A DNA stretch of 64,000 nucleotides from positions 3,878,001-3,942,000 of the forward strand of contig NZ_OX458333.1 in assembly GCF_949769195.1 (NCBI RefSeq), read 5' to 3'. Source of the DNA: Methylocaldum szegediense (GTDB taxonomy: Bacteria > Pseudomonadota > Gammaproteobacteria > Methylococcales > Methylococcaceae). The notes beneath the pieces were generated by a model. It was not told the origin of the DNA. It did no database searches and worked only from the letters and a program-made list of their open reading frames with translations. A program made the position numbers and the translations under genes. Shown in pieces: positions 25,884 to 35,464 of the stretch; position 1 is the stretch's first letter; each line of letters starts with the position of its first letter.

Positions 25884-26645
25884 TCAAGCGTCCTCACCAA
25901 TCTTGGCGAGTTGCTTCAAGAGGGCTCTCACGGCGGGCAGGTGCCGGCGACTGACTTCCAGGCTTTCGGGGATGCCCTTAAGGCGAAGCGTCATGCCGCG
26001 TTCGGGCAATCTTTCGAGAGCGACGATATGACTGATCGCCGCCAAGGCGTTGCGATGAACCCGGATGAAACTCGCTCGGAATTCCTCTTCCAGACATTTC
26101 AGCGATTCGTCAATCAAGGTTTCTCCCTCGAGAGTCCTCACCGTGGTGTATTTCTGTTCAGCCCGGAAATAAAGCACCGCATCGACCGGAATCAGCCGAA
26201 TATCGCCGTGACTATGGATGCAGAGATGGCTTCGAGTCGACTGCCCGTCAGGCAAGTTCGCTTCGAGCATTTTCCAAGCGGCCTCGGTGAACCGTTCCGC
26301 CTTACGCAAAGCGGCGGCGAGACGATCTTTACGCACCGGCTTGAGCAGATAATCAATCGCGCTGACTTCGAACGCCTCCAGAGCGTACTCGTCGTAAGCT
26401 GTGGTGAAAATGACCGCCGGCGGTAACGGAAAACGGGCCAGTTCGCGCGCCGCCTGAATGCCGTCCACCCATGGCATGCGGACATCCAAGAGAACTGCGT
26501 CGGGCCGAGTTTGAGCGGCGAGCCTTAAGGCCTGTTCGCCATCGGCGGCTTCTCCAACCACAACCAGACTCGGATCGATGTCGTTGAGCACATCCCGCAA
26601 GCGGGAACGAGCAGGGGCCTCATCGTCGACGATCAGGATTTTCAT
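25884..26645 (-). CDS. algR: LytTR-type response regulator AlgR
   Basis: 253 residues. Receiver domain (acidic pair Asp7-Asp8, phosphoacceptor Asp54 in VLLDVRMPWVDG, Lys in YLLKPVRKD) and a C-terminal LytTR DNA-binding domain (residues about 145-245, YFRAEQKYTTVRTLEGETL, SFIRVHRNALAAISHI). The order algZ-algR-hemC-hemD is that of Pseudomonas. The start overlaps the end of the kinase gene by 26 bases. Confidence 0.88.
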   Translation of the reverse strand: MKILIVDDEAPARSRLRDVLNDIDPSLVVVGEAADGEQALRLAAQTRPDAVLLDVRMPWVDGIQAARELARFPLPPAVIFTTAYDEYALEAFEVSAIDYLLKPVRKDRLAAALRKAERFTEAAWKMLEANLPDGQSTRSHLCIHSHGDIRLIPVDAVLYFRAEQKYTTVRTLEGETLIDESLKCLEEEFRASFIRVHRNALAAISHIVALERLPERGMTLRLKGIPESLEVSRRHLPAVRALLKQLAKIGEDA

Positions 26646-27807
26646 AACGCTCCCGGAGATAGGGAAAGACCATTCGAACCTGGTAGCAGTTGTCGACCAC
26701 GCTGGTGAGAAGGCGTGCTTCGCCGGGGAAACAGGCTTCGAGACGGGCGCGGAGATTGGCGAGAGCCTGCTTCGTGCCTCGGCGGGAGTGTTGCGTGTCT
26801 GACTCGGGAAGCGTGTTTTTCACCGTCAGGACAAGATGACGTTTGGTGAGCTGACCATCGATGACGATCTTGCCGCCGGCTTGGGACGGTTCAATGCCGT
26901 GATAAATCGCGTTTTCCACCAGCGGCTGAATGCTCAGGGGAGGGATCAAGGCGTCCTTCGGGGTGCCCGTCAGCCGCCAGTCGACGCGCAGACGTTGGCC
27001 GAGACGTTGCCGCTCGATGTTGAGATATTGGCAGGTCAGGTCAACTTCATCTTTCAACTTCACCCATTTCGCCTCTTTTCTGAGTACCGCGCGGAACAGC
27101 TCGGCCAAATCCAACAAAAGCTCTTCCGCCATCTTCGGATCATTCCGGGTGAGACTGGCAATGGTATTGAGACTGTTGAACAAGAAATGGGGGCGCATCC
27201 GAGCCTGCAGCGCGTCGAGTCGGGCTTCCCCTTCGGCTCGGATTTGTCTGCGCCAGCGGGACTGGACGTAGAGATAGCGCAGCCAGGCGGCCGTTACGAC
27301 ACCGCTGACTCCCAGGATTTTCAAATAATGGGCGCCACCGATAGGGTCGCGGGAAACGGCAGCTCCCGGACTCAAAGGACCGTCATGAGTCAGCCACGTC
27401 ATTAGAAGGGTTGCGGCCTGTATGACGGAAAAAGTCGCAATTCCGCTCCAAAGCGCACCGAGTCGAACCAGCCACGGGCGTATGCCGCATAGGATGGCCC
27501 CGCTGCTCAGTGTGATCCAGAGAATGAACAGCGAACGTAGCCCCAAGTCGGACCAGAAGCCATAAGAGGGCGTGGAATCGGCAAGCGTCAGAACAAAAGC
27601 CAGAGATTCCGAGGAAACGACCAGGGTGAAGGCAGTTTGAAGGCTGCAAAAATCGGGAAGAAATGAGTCGACAGCGTGGCCGGTTCCGGTGCCGGGATTG
27701 TGAGGGTTCGACCTTCTTTTTTCCGTCCGGGAACGGCTCGAGAGCGGTTCGGACTTGTTTTTCCGGGGTTCTGGCCGTTGCGACGGCGCTTTCAACTCAT
27801 CGATCAT
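26620..27807 (-). CDS. algZ: LytS-type sensor histidine kinase AlgZ/FimS
   Basis: 395 residues. Basic, proline-rich first 45 residues, then about four membrane helices (residues about 58-180), then a His_kinase domain with His207 in RPHFLFNSLNTIASL and an ATPase with PLSIQPLVENAIYHGIE. As in AlgZ/LytS kinases the ATP-binding part is short (GxG only in late positions). Partner of the adjacent AlgR; the signal sensed is unknown. Confidence 0.85.
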   Translation of the reverse strand: MIDELKAPSQRPEPRKNKSEPLSSRSRTEKRRSNPHNPGTGTGHAVDSFLPDFCSLQTAFTLVVSSESLAFVLTLADSTPSYGFWSDLGLRSLFILWITLSSGAILCGIRPWLVRLGALWSGIATFSVIQAATLLMTWLTHDGPLSPGAAVSRDPIGGAHYLKILGVSGVVTAAWLRYLYVQSRWRRQIRAEGEARLDALQARMRPHFLFNSLNTIASLTRNDPKMAEELLLDLAELFRAVLRKEAKWVKLKDEVDLTCQYLNIERQRLGQRLRVDWRLTGTPKDALIPPLSIQPLVENAIYHGIEPSQAGGKIVIDGQLTKRHLVLTVKNTLPESDTQHSRRGTKQALANLRARLEACFPGEARLLTSVVDNCYQVRMVFPYLRERYENPDRRR

Positions 27808-28307
27808 CCTGGGGATAGAGAAGTCGGGCGATGGTTTTCATTCCCGGATAAAGTTTAGAAGGCTGGTGGCTGTTTACCTTCGATGCAGGAATGATCTTGT
27901 TTGATGACACTCGGTTTGCTTGACCTGAGCCGGAAGCTCTCGTTCTCCTGTCGGTCATGGCGCGAGGCAGCGGCCAATGCGCAGGCATCCGAAATGTCTT
28001 CTTGGAAGCGTGCCTACAGCGTTTTCATCGCTGATGGACGCTTGCATCTGCCTCTGGCCGCCGCTGACCGGGCCGATGTGCCGATGAGCGAAAGAGCTGC
28101 TGGTACTGGCGTTCCCTTTCCCGATACCGGCAAAAGGCCACGAGTCGGAAACTCAGAGCACCCGGCCTGCTCAATCGAGCCCATCGTGCGGCACACCGAT
28201 ATTCCGTGCATTCGCGAGGAACCCGGGCGCTCTGGTCAGATCAACGTCGAGAATGGTGTTAATCTTCCGCTTTTCGTGAATTTTAGACATCCGATCGTGG
28301 AGCCCGA
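27808..28307. other. Leader of the discoidin glycosidase gene with an unassigned frame
   Basis: A plus-strand open frame of 136 codons starts near 27901 and its TGA at 28309-28311 overlaps the ATG of the next gene by four bases (ATGA), which can mark coupled genes. The product (GLLDLSRKLSFSCRSWREAA...) has no signal peptide and matches nothing I know. It may be a real small gene or chance. Confidence 0.3.
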
Positions 28308-31181
28308 ATGAACGTTCCTTACAAAAGCCGATGGACGGTGACCGCCAGCGGTGGCGATCCCCGAGCCGCCATAGACGATTCCTACTCGACGCGGTGGATC
28401 TGCGGAACGTCGAAGAATCATTGGCTGGAGATCGATTTAGGCCAAACCGCGATCCTCGGCGGGCTCGAGGTTTATTGGGGGCGACGCGGCGCCAAAGTCC
28501 ATTCCTTTGAATCCTCGCTCGACGGCCGGGTGTGGACGCATCTTTGCGCGACCCGCCATGGCGAGGGTGGACTCGAGGTCTTCGCGTTTCCGCCGAGGGA
28601 GGCTCGCTTCGTGCGCTGGACGTTCGAGAATCCGGAGCCGGAGCACAGCCTGGAGGTCGTCGAAATCAATCTGTACGGCCCGGACCAGGCAGCGTCGGTA
28701 AGGGAACCCGGCCGTATTCCAGCATTGGGCCACGCACCGGTCAAAATTCCGCCCGGCGACAGCATTACCGTCGATTTCGGGTACATCCGATCGCCGCTCG
28801 GGGTGTTGGTGCAATGGGGGGAGACTTACGGCACCGATTTTTCGGTTCACCTCTCCGACGATGGCGAGAACTTTCGGGAGGTCGGCCACATCACCCTGGG
28901 CAACGGCGGCTACGATAGCTTTTATTGGCGTACGACTACCGCCCGTTATTTGCGTTTCACGGTACACGAGGCGAGCAGTCGCGACGGGGCGATCATCGAT
29001 GAACTCAAGCTCCGCATCCTGAACAAGGACCGCATGCCGATCGGGCAACTAGAACGTGCCGCTAGAGCCGGGCGCAGCGAGCTTTACCCTCAGAGTCTTC
29101 TCGGCCGGCAGATCTATTGGACCGCTTTCGGGGAGATCGATCAGGCCGAACAAGCCCTTTTCGATGAATACGGCAATCTCGAGCCCTTGCCGGGCTCGGG
29201 CCAAATCACTCCCTTGCTGCGGCTGGACGGCACGCTTCACGGCGCGCCCGCGGCTGCCGCGATCGAGCAGACGCTGATGGATGGCGCTCTGCCCATGCCA
29301 TCCGTTACCTGGTTGGTGGGCGAAGTGGAGGTCGAGGCGAGCGCGCTCGCCGACACCGGGCAAGCGGTGGTCGAGTACCGCGTCACCAACCGCGCCGACG
29401 TACCCCGGCAGGGGACGCTGGTTCTCGCTTTGCGTCCGGTCCAGATCAATCCGTACTGGCAGCATGGCGGGCACGCGATCACCAACGCGATTGCCGTCGA
29501 AGGGAGAGATCTTTGGGTCAACGATCGTCGATTCGCGAGATTCTCGCGTGAGCCCGATTTCGCGACGGTTGCCGAGTTTCAGGATGGGGATGTGGTCAAG
29601 CTGATCGAGCACGCGCCACAAGACACCGAGCGCAGCCTCCGTTCCGACTCCGGGCTCCTGAGCGCCGCGTGCGAATTCGAATTTTCCTTGAATCCGGGCG
29701 AGTCCGCGTCCGTCGTCATGTCGGCGTTTCTTCGGGACGGCATCGTCCCCGATGTCGAGATCGATTTTCCGCGCCTTCGAGATGAAGTGGCGAAAGCATG
29801 GCGCGAAAAGGTCGGCCCCCGCAGGATCACGGTAGGAGATCGCGAAGTCAGTGACACGGTCGAGGCGCAGATCGGACTCATTCTGGTGAACTCCACCCGG
29901 TATGCCTTCAAGCCGGGTCCGCGCAACTACGATAGAACCTGGATACGCGACGGCTCCTCGCAGGCTCTCGCGCTGCTTTACGCCGGTCTGATCGAAGATG
30001 CCAAGCGCTACGTGCTGTGGTATGCGGAACGTATCTACGATAACGGCATGGTGCCGCCCATTCTGAATCCCGATGGCAGTGTAAACCGGGGTTACGGCAG
30101 CGACATCGAATTCGACGCTCAAGGCCAGTTCGTGGCGATCGCCGCGGAGGTCTATCGTTTCAGCCGCGACCGCGGTTTCCTAGAGGCTATATTCGAGCCC
30201 GTCGTTCGGGCGACCCGGTTCATCGAAGAACTCTGTGCGCGAACCAACGCGCTCTACGGGCCGGAAACCCGATTCCACGGGCTGTTAGCGCCGTCCCTCA
30301 GTCACGAGGGCTACAACAAGCCGACCTACAGCTACTGGGACGATTTTTTCGCATTGCGAGCGTGGCGCGACTGCGCCTATTTGGCCACGGAGATCGGCGA
30401 CGCGGACACGGCGGCCTGGGCGCAGCGCAAAGGAGAGGCGTTTGCGACGAATCTGGCGCGCTCGCTGCGGATGACGACCGAAGAACTGGGCACAGGGCTC
30501 ATTCACGCATCCGCCGATCGCGAGGATGTCGATCCGACGTCGACTTCCATAGCCTTTGAACCCTGCCGGGTGGAGGATGTGCTCCCAGCCGAATATCTCC
30601 AGGCGACGTACGACCTTTATTGCGAGCATCTCGACCGCCTGCGTGCGGCGGATTTCAGCGGAGGCTTCACGCCTTACGAGATTCGCAATCTAAACGCGTT
30701 CGTCGCCTTGGGACGCATCGAAGATGCCTTCCGATTGCTGGCGGACGCACTCACCTGGCGCAGACCGGCGGGCTGGCGCCATTGGGCCGAGGTGGTCTGG
30801 GCCGACCCCAGGGTGCCGGACTATATCGGCGACATGCCGCACACTTGGATCGGCGCCGAATTCGCTACCGCTATTCGCCGCATGCTGGTCAGGGAAAACT
30901 GCGGAACGCTGGAATTGTTCCGAGCCGTTCCCGATTCGTGGTGGGAAGGCGGAGGCATCTCTCTGAACGCGCTGCCGACCACCTTCGGCAGGCTCGATCT
31001 CGAGGCCCGTCGCGGCGAAGCGCAAGTGACAGTTGACCTCCGCATAACCGGAACCACACCGGAACGGATCGTCCTTCGCTACCCGGGCGCGCGGCGAGCA
31101 CAGGCGGACGGAAACCCGTGCGACATCGACGGCGATGTCGTCATGGCACCGAACTTCAACCGGCTCGTGATCGAGCTATAA
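28308..31181 (+). CDS. Discoidin-domain six-hairpin glycosidase
   Basis: 957 residues, no signal peptide. Residues about 5-130 and 145-235 are two F5/8 type C (discoidin) carbohydrate-binding domains (STRWICGTSKNHWLEIDLGQ; DSFYWRTTTARYLRFTVHEA). Residues about 480-880 form an alpha-helical six-hairpin barrel like those of glycogen-debranching and rhamnosidase families (NYDRTWIRDGSSQALALL, NGMVPPILNPDGS, YNKPTYSYWDDFFALRAWRD). Asp/Glu in WIRDGS and YWDDFF are candidate acid/base residues. It converges on opgD. Natural substrate unknown; cytoplasmic location is implied by the lack of a signal unless the start is misjudged. Confidence 0.75.
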   Translation: MNVPYKSRWTVTASGGDPRAAIDDSYSTRWICGTSKNHWLEIDLGQTAILGGLEVYWGRRGAKVHSFESSLDGRVWTHLCATRHGEGGLEVFAFPPREARFVRWTFENPEPEHSLEVVEINLYGPDQAASVREPGRIPALGHAPVKIPPGDSITVDFGYIRSPLGVLVQWGETYGTDFSVHLSDDGENFREVGHITLGNGGYDSFYWRTTTARYLRFTVHEASSRDGAIIDELKLRILNKDRMPIGQLERAARAGRSELYPQSLLGRQIYWTAFGEIDQAEQALFDEYGNLEPLPGSGQITPLLRLDGTLHGAPAAAAIEQTLMDGALPMPSVTWLVGEVEVEASALADTGQAVVEYRVTNRADVPRQGTLVLALRPVQINPYWQHGGHAITNAIAVEGRDLWVNDRRFARFSREPDFATVAEFQDGDVVKLIEHAPQDTERSLRSDSGLLSAACEFEFSLNPGESASVVMSAFLRDGIVPDVEIDFPRLRDEVAKAWREKVGPRRITVGDREVSDTVEAQIGLILVNSTRYAFKPGPRNYDRTWIRDGSSQALALLYAGLIEDAKRYVLWYAERIYDNGMVPPILNPDGSVNRGYGSDIEFDAQGQFVAIAAEVYRFSRDRGFLEAIFEPVVRATRFIEELCARTNALYGPETRFHGLLAPSLSHEGYNKPTYSYWDDFFALRAWRDCAYLATEIGDADTAAWAQRKGEAFATNLARSLRMTTEELGTGLIHASADREDVDPTSTSIAFEPCRVEDVLPAEYLQATYDLYCEHLDRLRAADFSGGFTPYEIRNLNAFVALGRIEDAFRLLADALTWRRPAGWRHWAEVVWADPRVPDYIGDMPHTWIGAEFATAIRRMLVRENCGTLELFRAVPDSWWEGGGISLNALPTTFGRLDLEARRGEAQVTVDLRITGTTPERIVLRYPGARRAQADGNPCDIDGDVVMAPNFNRLVIEL

Positions 31182-31202
31182 GGGCGGCCAGCCGGTCGCC
31201 CC

Positions 31203-31354
31203 TATTTATCAGGCCCGTTAAATACCCTCCTGGTATTTAACGGGCTGCCGCCCAGGCCGGTACACGCCCGGCCTGGGCTCACGCGGCTTGTCGCCGCGCC
31301 GGGGCATCCTTGCCACGGATTAACCCGACCTATATTTATAGGCCGGGTTAATAA
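31203..31354 (+). repeat. Five-hairpin intergenic repeat, copy C
   Basis: Same element as copies A and B. The first stem here is CCCGTTAAATAC / GTATTTAACGGG: one extra T on the left arm is matched by one extra A on the right, so the stem is kept. It lies between the convergent ends of the glycosidase and opgD genes, where it may serve as a transcription barrier. Confidence 0.9.
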
Positions 31355-31369
31355 CGCGCCCGCTCGCCT

Positions 31370-32959
31370 CTATGCAGTCGGACGTTCGCGGAACTGGAAG
31401 AGCCAGGTTTCGGTCAAGGCATCGCCGTTGCCCCGAATGTAGAGCCGGAGTTCTACCGGATCGCTGCCGTTGGGCGTGAGGTCGAAGATTGCTCGCCAGC
31501 GGCGTGTGCCCGGCACGGGCTCGATGAAAGCGTCGCTGATGGTACCGCTGGATGCGGTGACGACCGGCTCGGCCTTGACGGTGTCGCCCCACAGCGGATC
31601 CAGGGCGGCTCCAGCGAATTCGACGGAAAACTTGTACACGCCCTTCGGCCGTGGTTTCCCCGGCTGGCCGCCACGCCCGATCCGGGTCGCCACGCAGCGG
31701 GCTACATGGGCCGGGTAGGGTTCGTCGGCTAACCAATGCAGCCGGTAGCGGAGGCGATAGGATTCGCCGGCGCGCGCAGGGGCCTCGGGGCGCCAGTAAG
31801 CCACGATGTTGTCATGGATTTCGTCGTCCGTGGGCAATTCCACCAACTGCACCGCGCCGGGTCCCCAGTCGTCCAGCGGTTCAACCCATAGGCTAGGCCG
31901 CCGTTCGTAATTGACGCCGTCCAGGTAGTTCTCGAAGGATCGGTCGCGCTGCATCAGCCCGAAGCCTTTCGGCCCTTTGTCGGCGAAGCTCGACGTCACG
32001 GCGAAGGGTTGGTTGATCAAAGGCCGCCAGAGCCGTTCGCCGTTGCCGTTCCAAATCGCGAGCCCGTCGGAATCGTGGACTTCGGGGCGCCAGTCCTCGC
32101 GTTGACGCTTTTCCGCCTCGCTGAACCAATACATGGAGGTTAACGGTGCCAATCCCAGTCGGGCGACGTCCTTGCGGAGGAACAACACGGCCTCGACGTC
32201 CTGTATAACGCCTTCGGTTCGCCGGATGGAAAAACGGTAGGCACCGGTCAGGCTGGGACCGTTCAACAGGGCATAGATCGAGACGGGATGGTTCTCCTTC
32301 TGAGCGCCTTCGATAAAAAATTCGGTGAAATCCGGAAATTCTTCCGGAGTGGGTTCGGCGCAATCCACAACAACGCCGCGGGCAGACAGTCCGTATTGGC
32401 CGAGGGCGCCTATGGCGCGGAAATACGAGGCGCCGAGAAAGGCGATCCAGTCCTGGGTGCGCCAATCGTCCCGTTTTCGGGATTCTTGTAGGCGAAAGCC
32501 CGCAAAGCCGGTGTCATTAGGTAGCTTACGGGCGATGCTGTCCTTGGGCATCGAGAAATAATCGGGACTATACAGGATTTCCCGTGCCACGCCGTGCTCG
32601 AGCACATGCATCTTGACCGATTTCTGGAAGAACTGGCCGACGTGAAAGAACGTCACCGGGTAGGCGGAGGGGCCGTCTGCGAACAAAGCATAGTCGGGAC
32701 GGAAGCGGATATTTCCCCAGGCTTCGTAATCGATCTGCTGAACGATATCGGGCCGGGGCTTGGGCGGCGATTGATAGGGCGCCTTGGCCATGTCGGCGGC
32801 CCGCTTGATCAGTGCGTCGTAGGAGAAAACCTGTCCACGCCCGAGACGAAGCCCTTTCGATGCGGCCGGGACGACCCGAGCCACGTTGAGAAGGGTTCCC
32901 CCCAGAGCGAGTAAAGAAGCGGATTTTAAAAATCCGCGGCGACTTATGTTCTGCCTCAT
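31370..32959 (-). CDS. opgD: Glucan biosynthesis protein D
   Basis: 529 residues from the ATG at 32959 (in-frame start at 33001 would precede the signal). The N-terminus MRQNISRRGFLKSASLLALG is a twin-arginine signal. The periplasmic MdoG/OpgD domain is seen in FRPDYALFADGPSAYPVTFF, FSMPKDSIARKLP, GYAHF-less central beta sandwich and the C-terminal Ig-like part (YRLHWLADEPYP, GVYKFSVEFAG). The family shapes osmoregulated periplasmic glucans. opgG/opgH are not in the window. Confidence 0.93.
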   Translation of the reverse strand: MRQNISRRGFLKSASLLALGGTLLNVARVVPAASKGLRLGRGQVFSYDALIKRAADMAKAPYQSPPKPRPDIVQQIDYEAWGNIRFRPDYALFADGPSAYPVTFFHVGQFFQKSVKMHVLEHGVAREILYSPDYFSMPKDSIARKLPNDTGFAGFRLQESRKRDDWRTQDWIAFLGASYFRAIGALGQYGLSARGVVVDCAEPTPEEFPDFTEFFIEGAQKENHPVSIYALLNGPSLTGAYRFSIRRTEGVIQDVEAVLFLRKDVARLGLAPLTSMYWFSEAEKRQREDWRPEVHDSDGLAIWNGNGERLWRPLINQPFAVTSSFADKGPKGFGLMQRDRSFENYLDGVNYERRPSLWVEPLDDWGPGAVQLVELPTDDEIHDNIVAYWRPEAPARAGESYRLRYRLHWLADEPYPAHVARCVATRIGRGGQPGKPRPKGVYKFSVEFAGAALDPLWGDTVKAEPVVTASSGTISDAFIEPVPGTRRWRAIFDLTPNGSDPVELRLYIRGNGDALTETWLFQFRERPTA

Positions 32960-33276
32960 TGGATTGAAATTCTGTAAGGTACAAAGAGCTTGGCGCTTCA
33001 ATCACAAACGCCGACGAGATCGCATGGAACCGGTATCGCGTTTGCATTTTTCGAATGTCGCCCGGCGTTCGGCCGTCTGCATGAGCAGCCGCGCACCGCG
33101 GACATCATCGAACCGTCCCGATTTTACAATGTCGGCCGTGCGAGATGGGCAGCGCTTCCCCGGGGCGGGCGAGCTCGAAAGAGGTTTGTCGTGAGCCGGT
33201 GAAGCAGTTCTCAGGCTTTTTCTTCCGGGCAAGCATGCTACCATCCGGTCTCGACGCCATTAAAAACGGACTTGAT

Positions 33277-34293
33277 ATGAACTCGGGAAGAGTGCTCGTC
33301 ACCGGAGCGACCGGTCATCTTGGTGCTAATCTTGTACGCCGACTTCTGGCCAACGGCGAGGAAATCCGTGTATTGATACGGCAGGGGCCAGACAATGAAG
33401 CTTTGGCCGGCCTAGGCGTGGAGCGGGCCTACGGCGATCTTCGCGATGCCGGGGCGGTTGATGCAGCCGTGCGCGGCTGTTCCCAGATCTATCATTGTGC
33501 GGCGCTGGTCTCAACTATAGACGGCAACGCCGCCCATAAGCGGGAAGTCTTCGAGACCAATGTCCTGGGAACGCGTCACATTCTGCAAGCCGCTGCCCGC
33601 CATGGCGTGGACAAGGTCGTGGTTTCCGGCTCGCTCAGCGCCACCGGCTACGAGGCTGGTCTTCCTAGCCACGAGGGCATGCCGTTCTATCCGTTCGATC
33701 GCCATTTGCCCTACGGTTTCACAAAGCATCTAGCGGAACATGAGGCTTTACGCGCCCATGCGGATGGGCTCAATGTGGTCGTCGCCACTTCCTGTGCCAT
33801 CGTGGGTCCCCATGACTACAAGCCGTCTCGCTTCGGGCGGGTGCTTATCGACTACGCGCATGGCCGGCTTAAGGCCTACATCCCGGGAGGCTTCGAATTC
33901 GTCTCTGCCCGCGATATCGCCGAAGGACATGTGCTCGCCATGCGGAAAGGCCGTTCCGGGCAGAAGTACATCTTCAGTACCGCTTATGCCAGCGTGGACG
34001 AGCTGATGTCGCTGTACGAGCGGGTCACCGGACGGCCGCCGCCCCGGCTGCGCTTGCCCGCCCCGATCATGGCCGCGGTGGCGGAAGTGGCCGACAAGAC
34101 CTGGTTCCGGCTGTTTCCCAATCGACCGCGGCGCTTCACCCCCGCCGCAGTACGCCTGCTCCGCATGCAGCGCCGGGCGGATCACGGGAAGGCAAGAGAG
34201 GAACTGGGCTATCGTCCTACCAGCCTAGCCGAGGCGATTCAGGAAGCCTACGAGGATTTTGTGCGCCGCGGGGTCATCAGCCCGTCGAAATGA
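33277..34293 (+). CDS. sdmB: NAD(P)-dependent sterol-4-alpha-carboxylate reductase-like SdmB
   Basis: 339 residues from the ATG at 33277. Extended short-chain dehydrogenase: TGATGHLGANLVRRLL cofactor loop, YGDLRD, NVLGTRHIL and the catalytic Y-G-F-T-K (YxxxK) in LPYGFTKHLAEHE. It resembles hopanoid-type sugar epimerases in outline, but the direct coupling to a Rieske oxygenase (next start 52 bases after the stop) is the arrangement known for SdmB-SdmA of Methylococcus, which remove C-4 methyl groups from sterols. Role by context and family, not proven. Confidence 0.65.
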   Translation: MNSGRVLVTGATGHLGANLVRRLLANGEEIRVLIRQGPDNEALAGLGVERAYGDLRDAGAVDAAVRGCSQIYHCAALVSTIDGNAAHKREVFETNVLGTRHILQAAARHGVDKVVVSGSLSATGYEAGLPSHEGMPFYPFDRHLPYGFTKHLAEHEALRAHADGLNVVVATSCAIVGPHDYKPSRFGRVLIDYAHGRLKAYIPGGFEFVSARDIAEGHVLAMRKGRSGQKYIFSTAYASVDELMSLYERVTGRPPPRLRLPAPIMAAVAEVADKTWFRLFPNRPRRFTPAAVRLLRMQRRADHGKAREELGYRPTSLAEAIQEAYEDFVRRGVISPSK

Positions 34294-34345
34294 AACGGCT
34301 TTTGGTCGCCGCTATCCGCCTTGGATGACATGGAGAGTACTGACG

Positions 34346-35464
34346 ATGAGGAATGCACAAGACCTATCCCGGCGATCGCCGCCCGATTTTTTTGAAGCCG
34401 AGAATTCCCGGCAAAAGGCACGTGCCGCGGGTTTGGATCCGGACCGCTGGTACGCGGTGGAATACGAGCGCGCGGTTAAGAAAAGGCAGGTAAAGGAAAT
34501 TGTCTTCTGGAAGACCTCCATCGCCCTGTTCCGCGGCGACGACGGTAGGCTCGCGGCCGTGCAGAACCGCTGTCCGCACCGCCAACTCAAGCTCACCCAC
34601 GGCGTAGTGGACCGGTGCCGTCTGCGCTGCGCCTATCACGGCTGGGCTTTCGATCGCGACGGCCGGTTGGTCGATTATTCTCATGATAGTTTCGGCAAGT
34701 CTCTCATCAAGCACCAGTTGCGCACCTACCCGGTACAAGCCCGCTACGGCCTAATATGGTTGTTTCCCGGCAATCCCGCGCTTGCCGAAGAGCGCAAGGT
34801 TCCCGAAATTCCGGAACTCGGTAGAGACCGTCCCTGGCCTAACTTCACAATGGATTTCACTTGGCGCGCCCACCATTCCATGGTGATTGACAATATCTGC
34901 GACTTTTCCCATGCCTTCCTACATCGAAAATACCGTCCTTTCGTCGACGCGAGGCTGACCCGTCACGAGGCCAGCGAGGACCGGGTTTACCTGACTTACG
35001 ATGCTGATATGGCTGCTGGACCGATTTCGAGGGTCTTCGTCGACCGGGCACGGGTCAACACCCGATCGATCGAGCTCTGTTACGAATACCCATATCAATG
35101 GACCAATACTGGGGACAGCATCAAGAACTGGTCGTTTCTACTGCCTATCGACGAACAGACCACGCGCGTGTTTTTCCTGTTCTATTTTGACAGTCTCAAG
35201 ATTCCGCTGCTGTCCAGAAAAACGCCGCGGTGGCTGACCCAGTTGGTGCTGAATATCGCCAAGCACTTGGTGTTCAAGCCCATTCTTTCGGAGGACGGTT
35301 TCGCCCTGGAAGCGGAACAGCAGGCTTACGAGCGGCATTGGGACGCACCGCCCATCGAGCTCAATCCCGTCGTGCCGCTGTTTCAGCGGTTAACAGCGCG
35401 AAAATGGGAGAATTACCTTGCCCAAGCGGGGGCTGCATCGGCCTCGGAAGCCGGTCCTCGCTGA
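34346..35464 (+). CDS. sdmA: Rieske non-heme iron oxygenase, SdmA-like
   Basis: 372 residues from the ATG at 34346, with GGAGAG about eight bases upstream. Rieske [2Fe-2S] site C76-P-H78 and C95-A-Y-H98 (NRCPHRQL; RCAYHGWAFD). Mononuclear iron site: DNICDFSHAFLHRKYRPF (His-x4-His type). In Methylococcus capsulatus a Rieske oxygenase (SdmA) oxidises the sterol C-4 methyl group and SdmB decarboxylates the product; this gene follows the SdmB-like gene in the same direction. Other substrates (other steroids, hopanoids) remain possible. Needs a ferredoxin reductase from elsewhere. Confidence 0.7.
   Translation: MRNAQDLSRRSPPDFFEAENSRQKARAAGLDPDRWYAVEYERAVKKRQVKEIVFWKTSIALFRGDDGRLAAVQNRCPHRQLKLTHGVVDRCRLRCAYHGWAFDRDGRLVDYSHDSFGKSLIKHQLRTYPVQARYGLIWLFPGNPALAEERKVPEIPELGRDRPWPNFTMDFTWRAHHSMVIDNICDFSHAFLHRKYRPFVDARLTRHEASEDRVYLTYDADMAAGPISRVFVDRARVNTRSIELCYEYPYQWTNTGDSIKNWSFLLPIDEQTTRVFFLFYFDSLKIPLLSRKTPRWLTQLVLNIAKHLVFKPILSEDGFALEAEQQAYERHWDAPPIELNPVVPLFQRLTARKWENYLAQAGAASASEAGPR

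Noticed and set aside
29049-30122. A 357-codon minus-strand open frame
   Set aside because: Antisense to the glycosidase gene, with no signal, domain or conserved motif.
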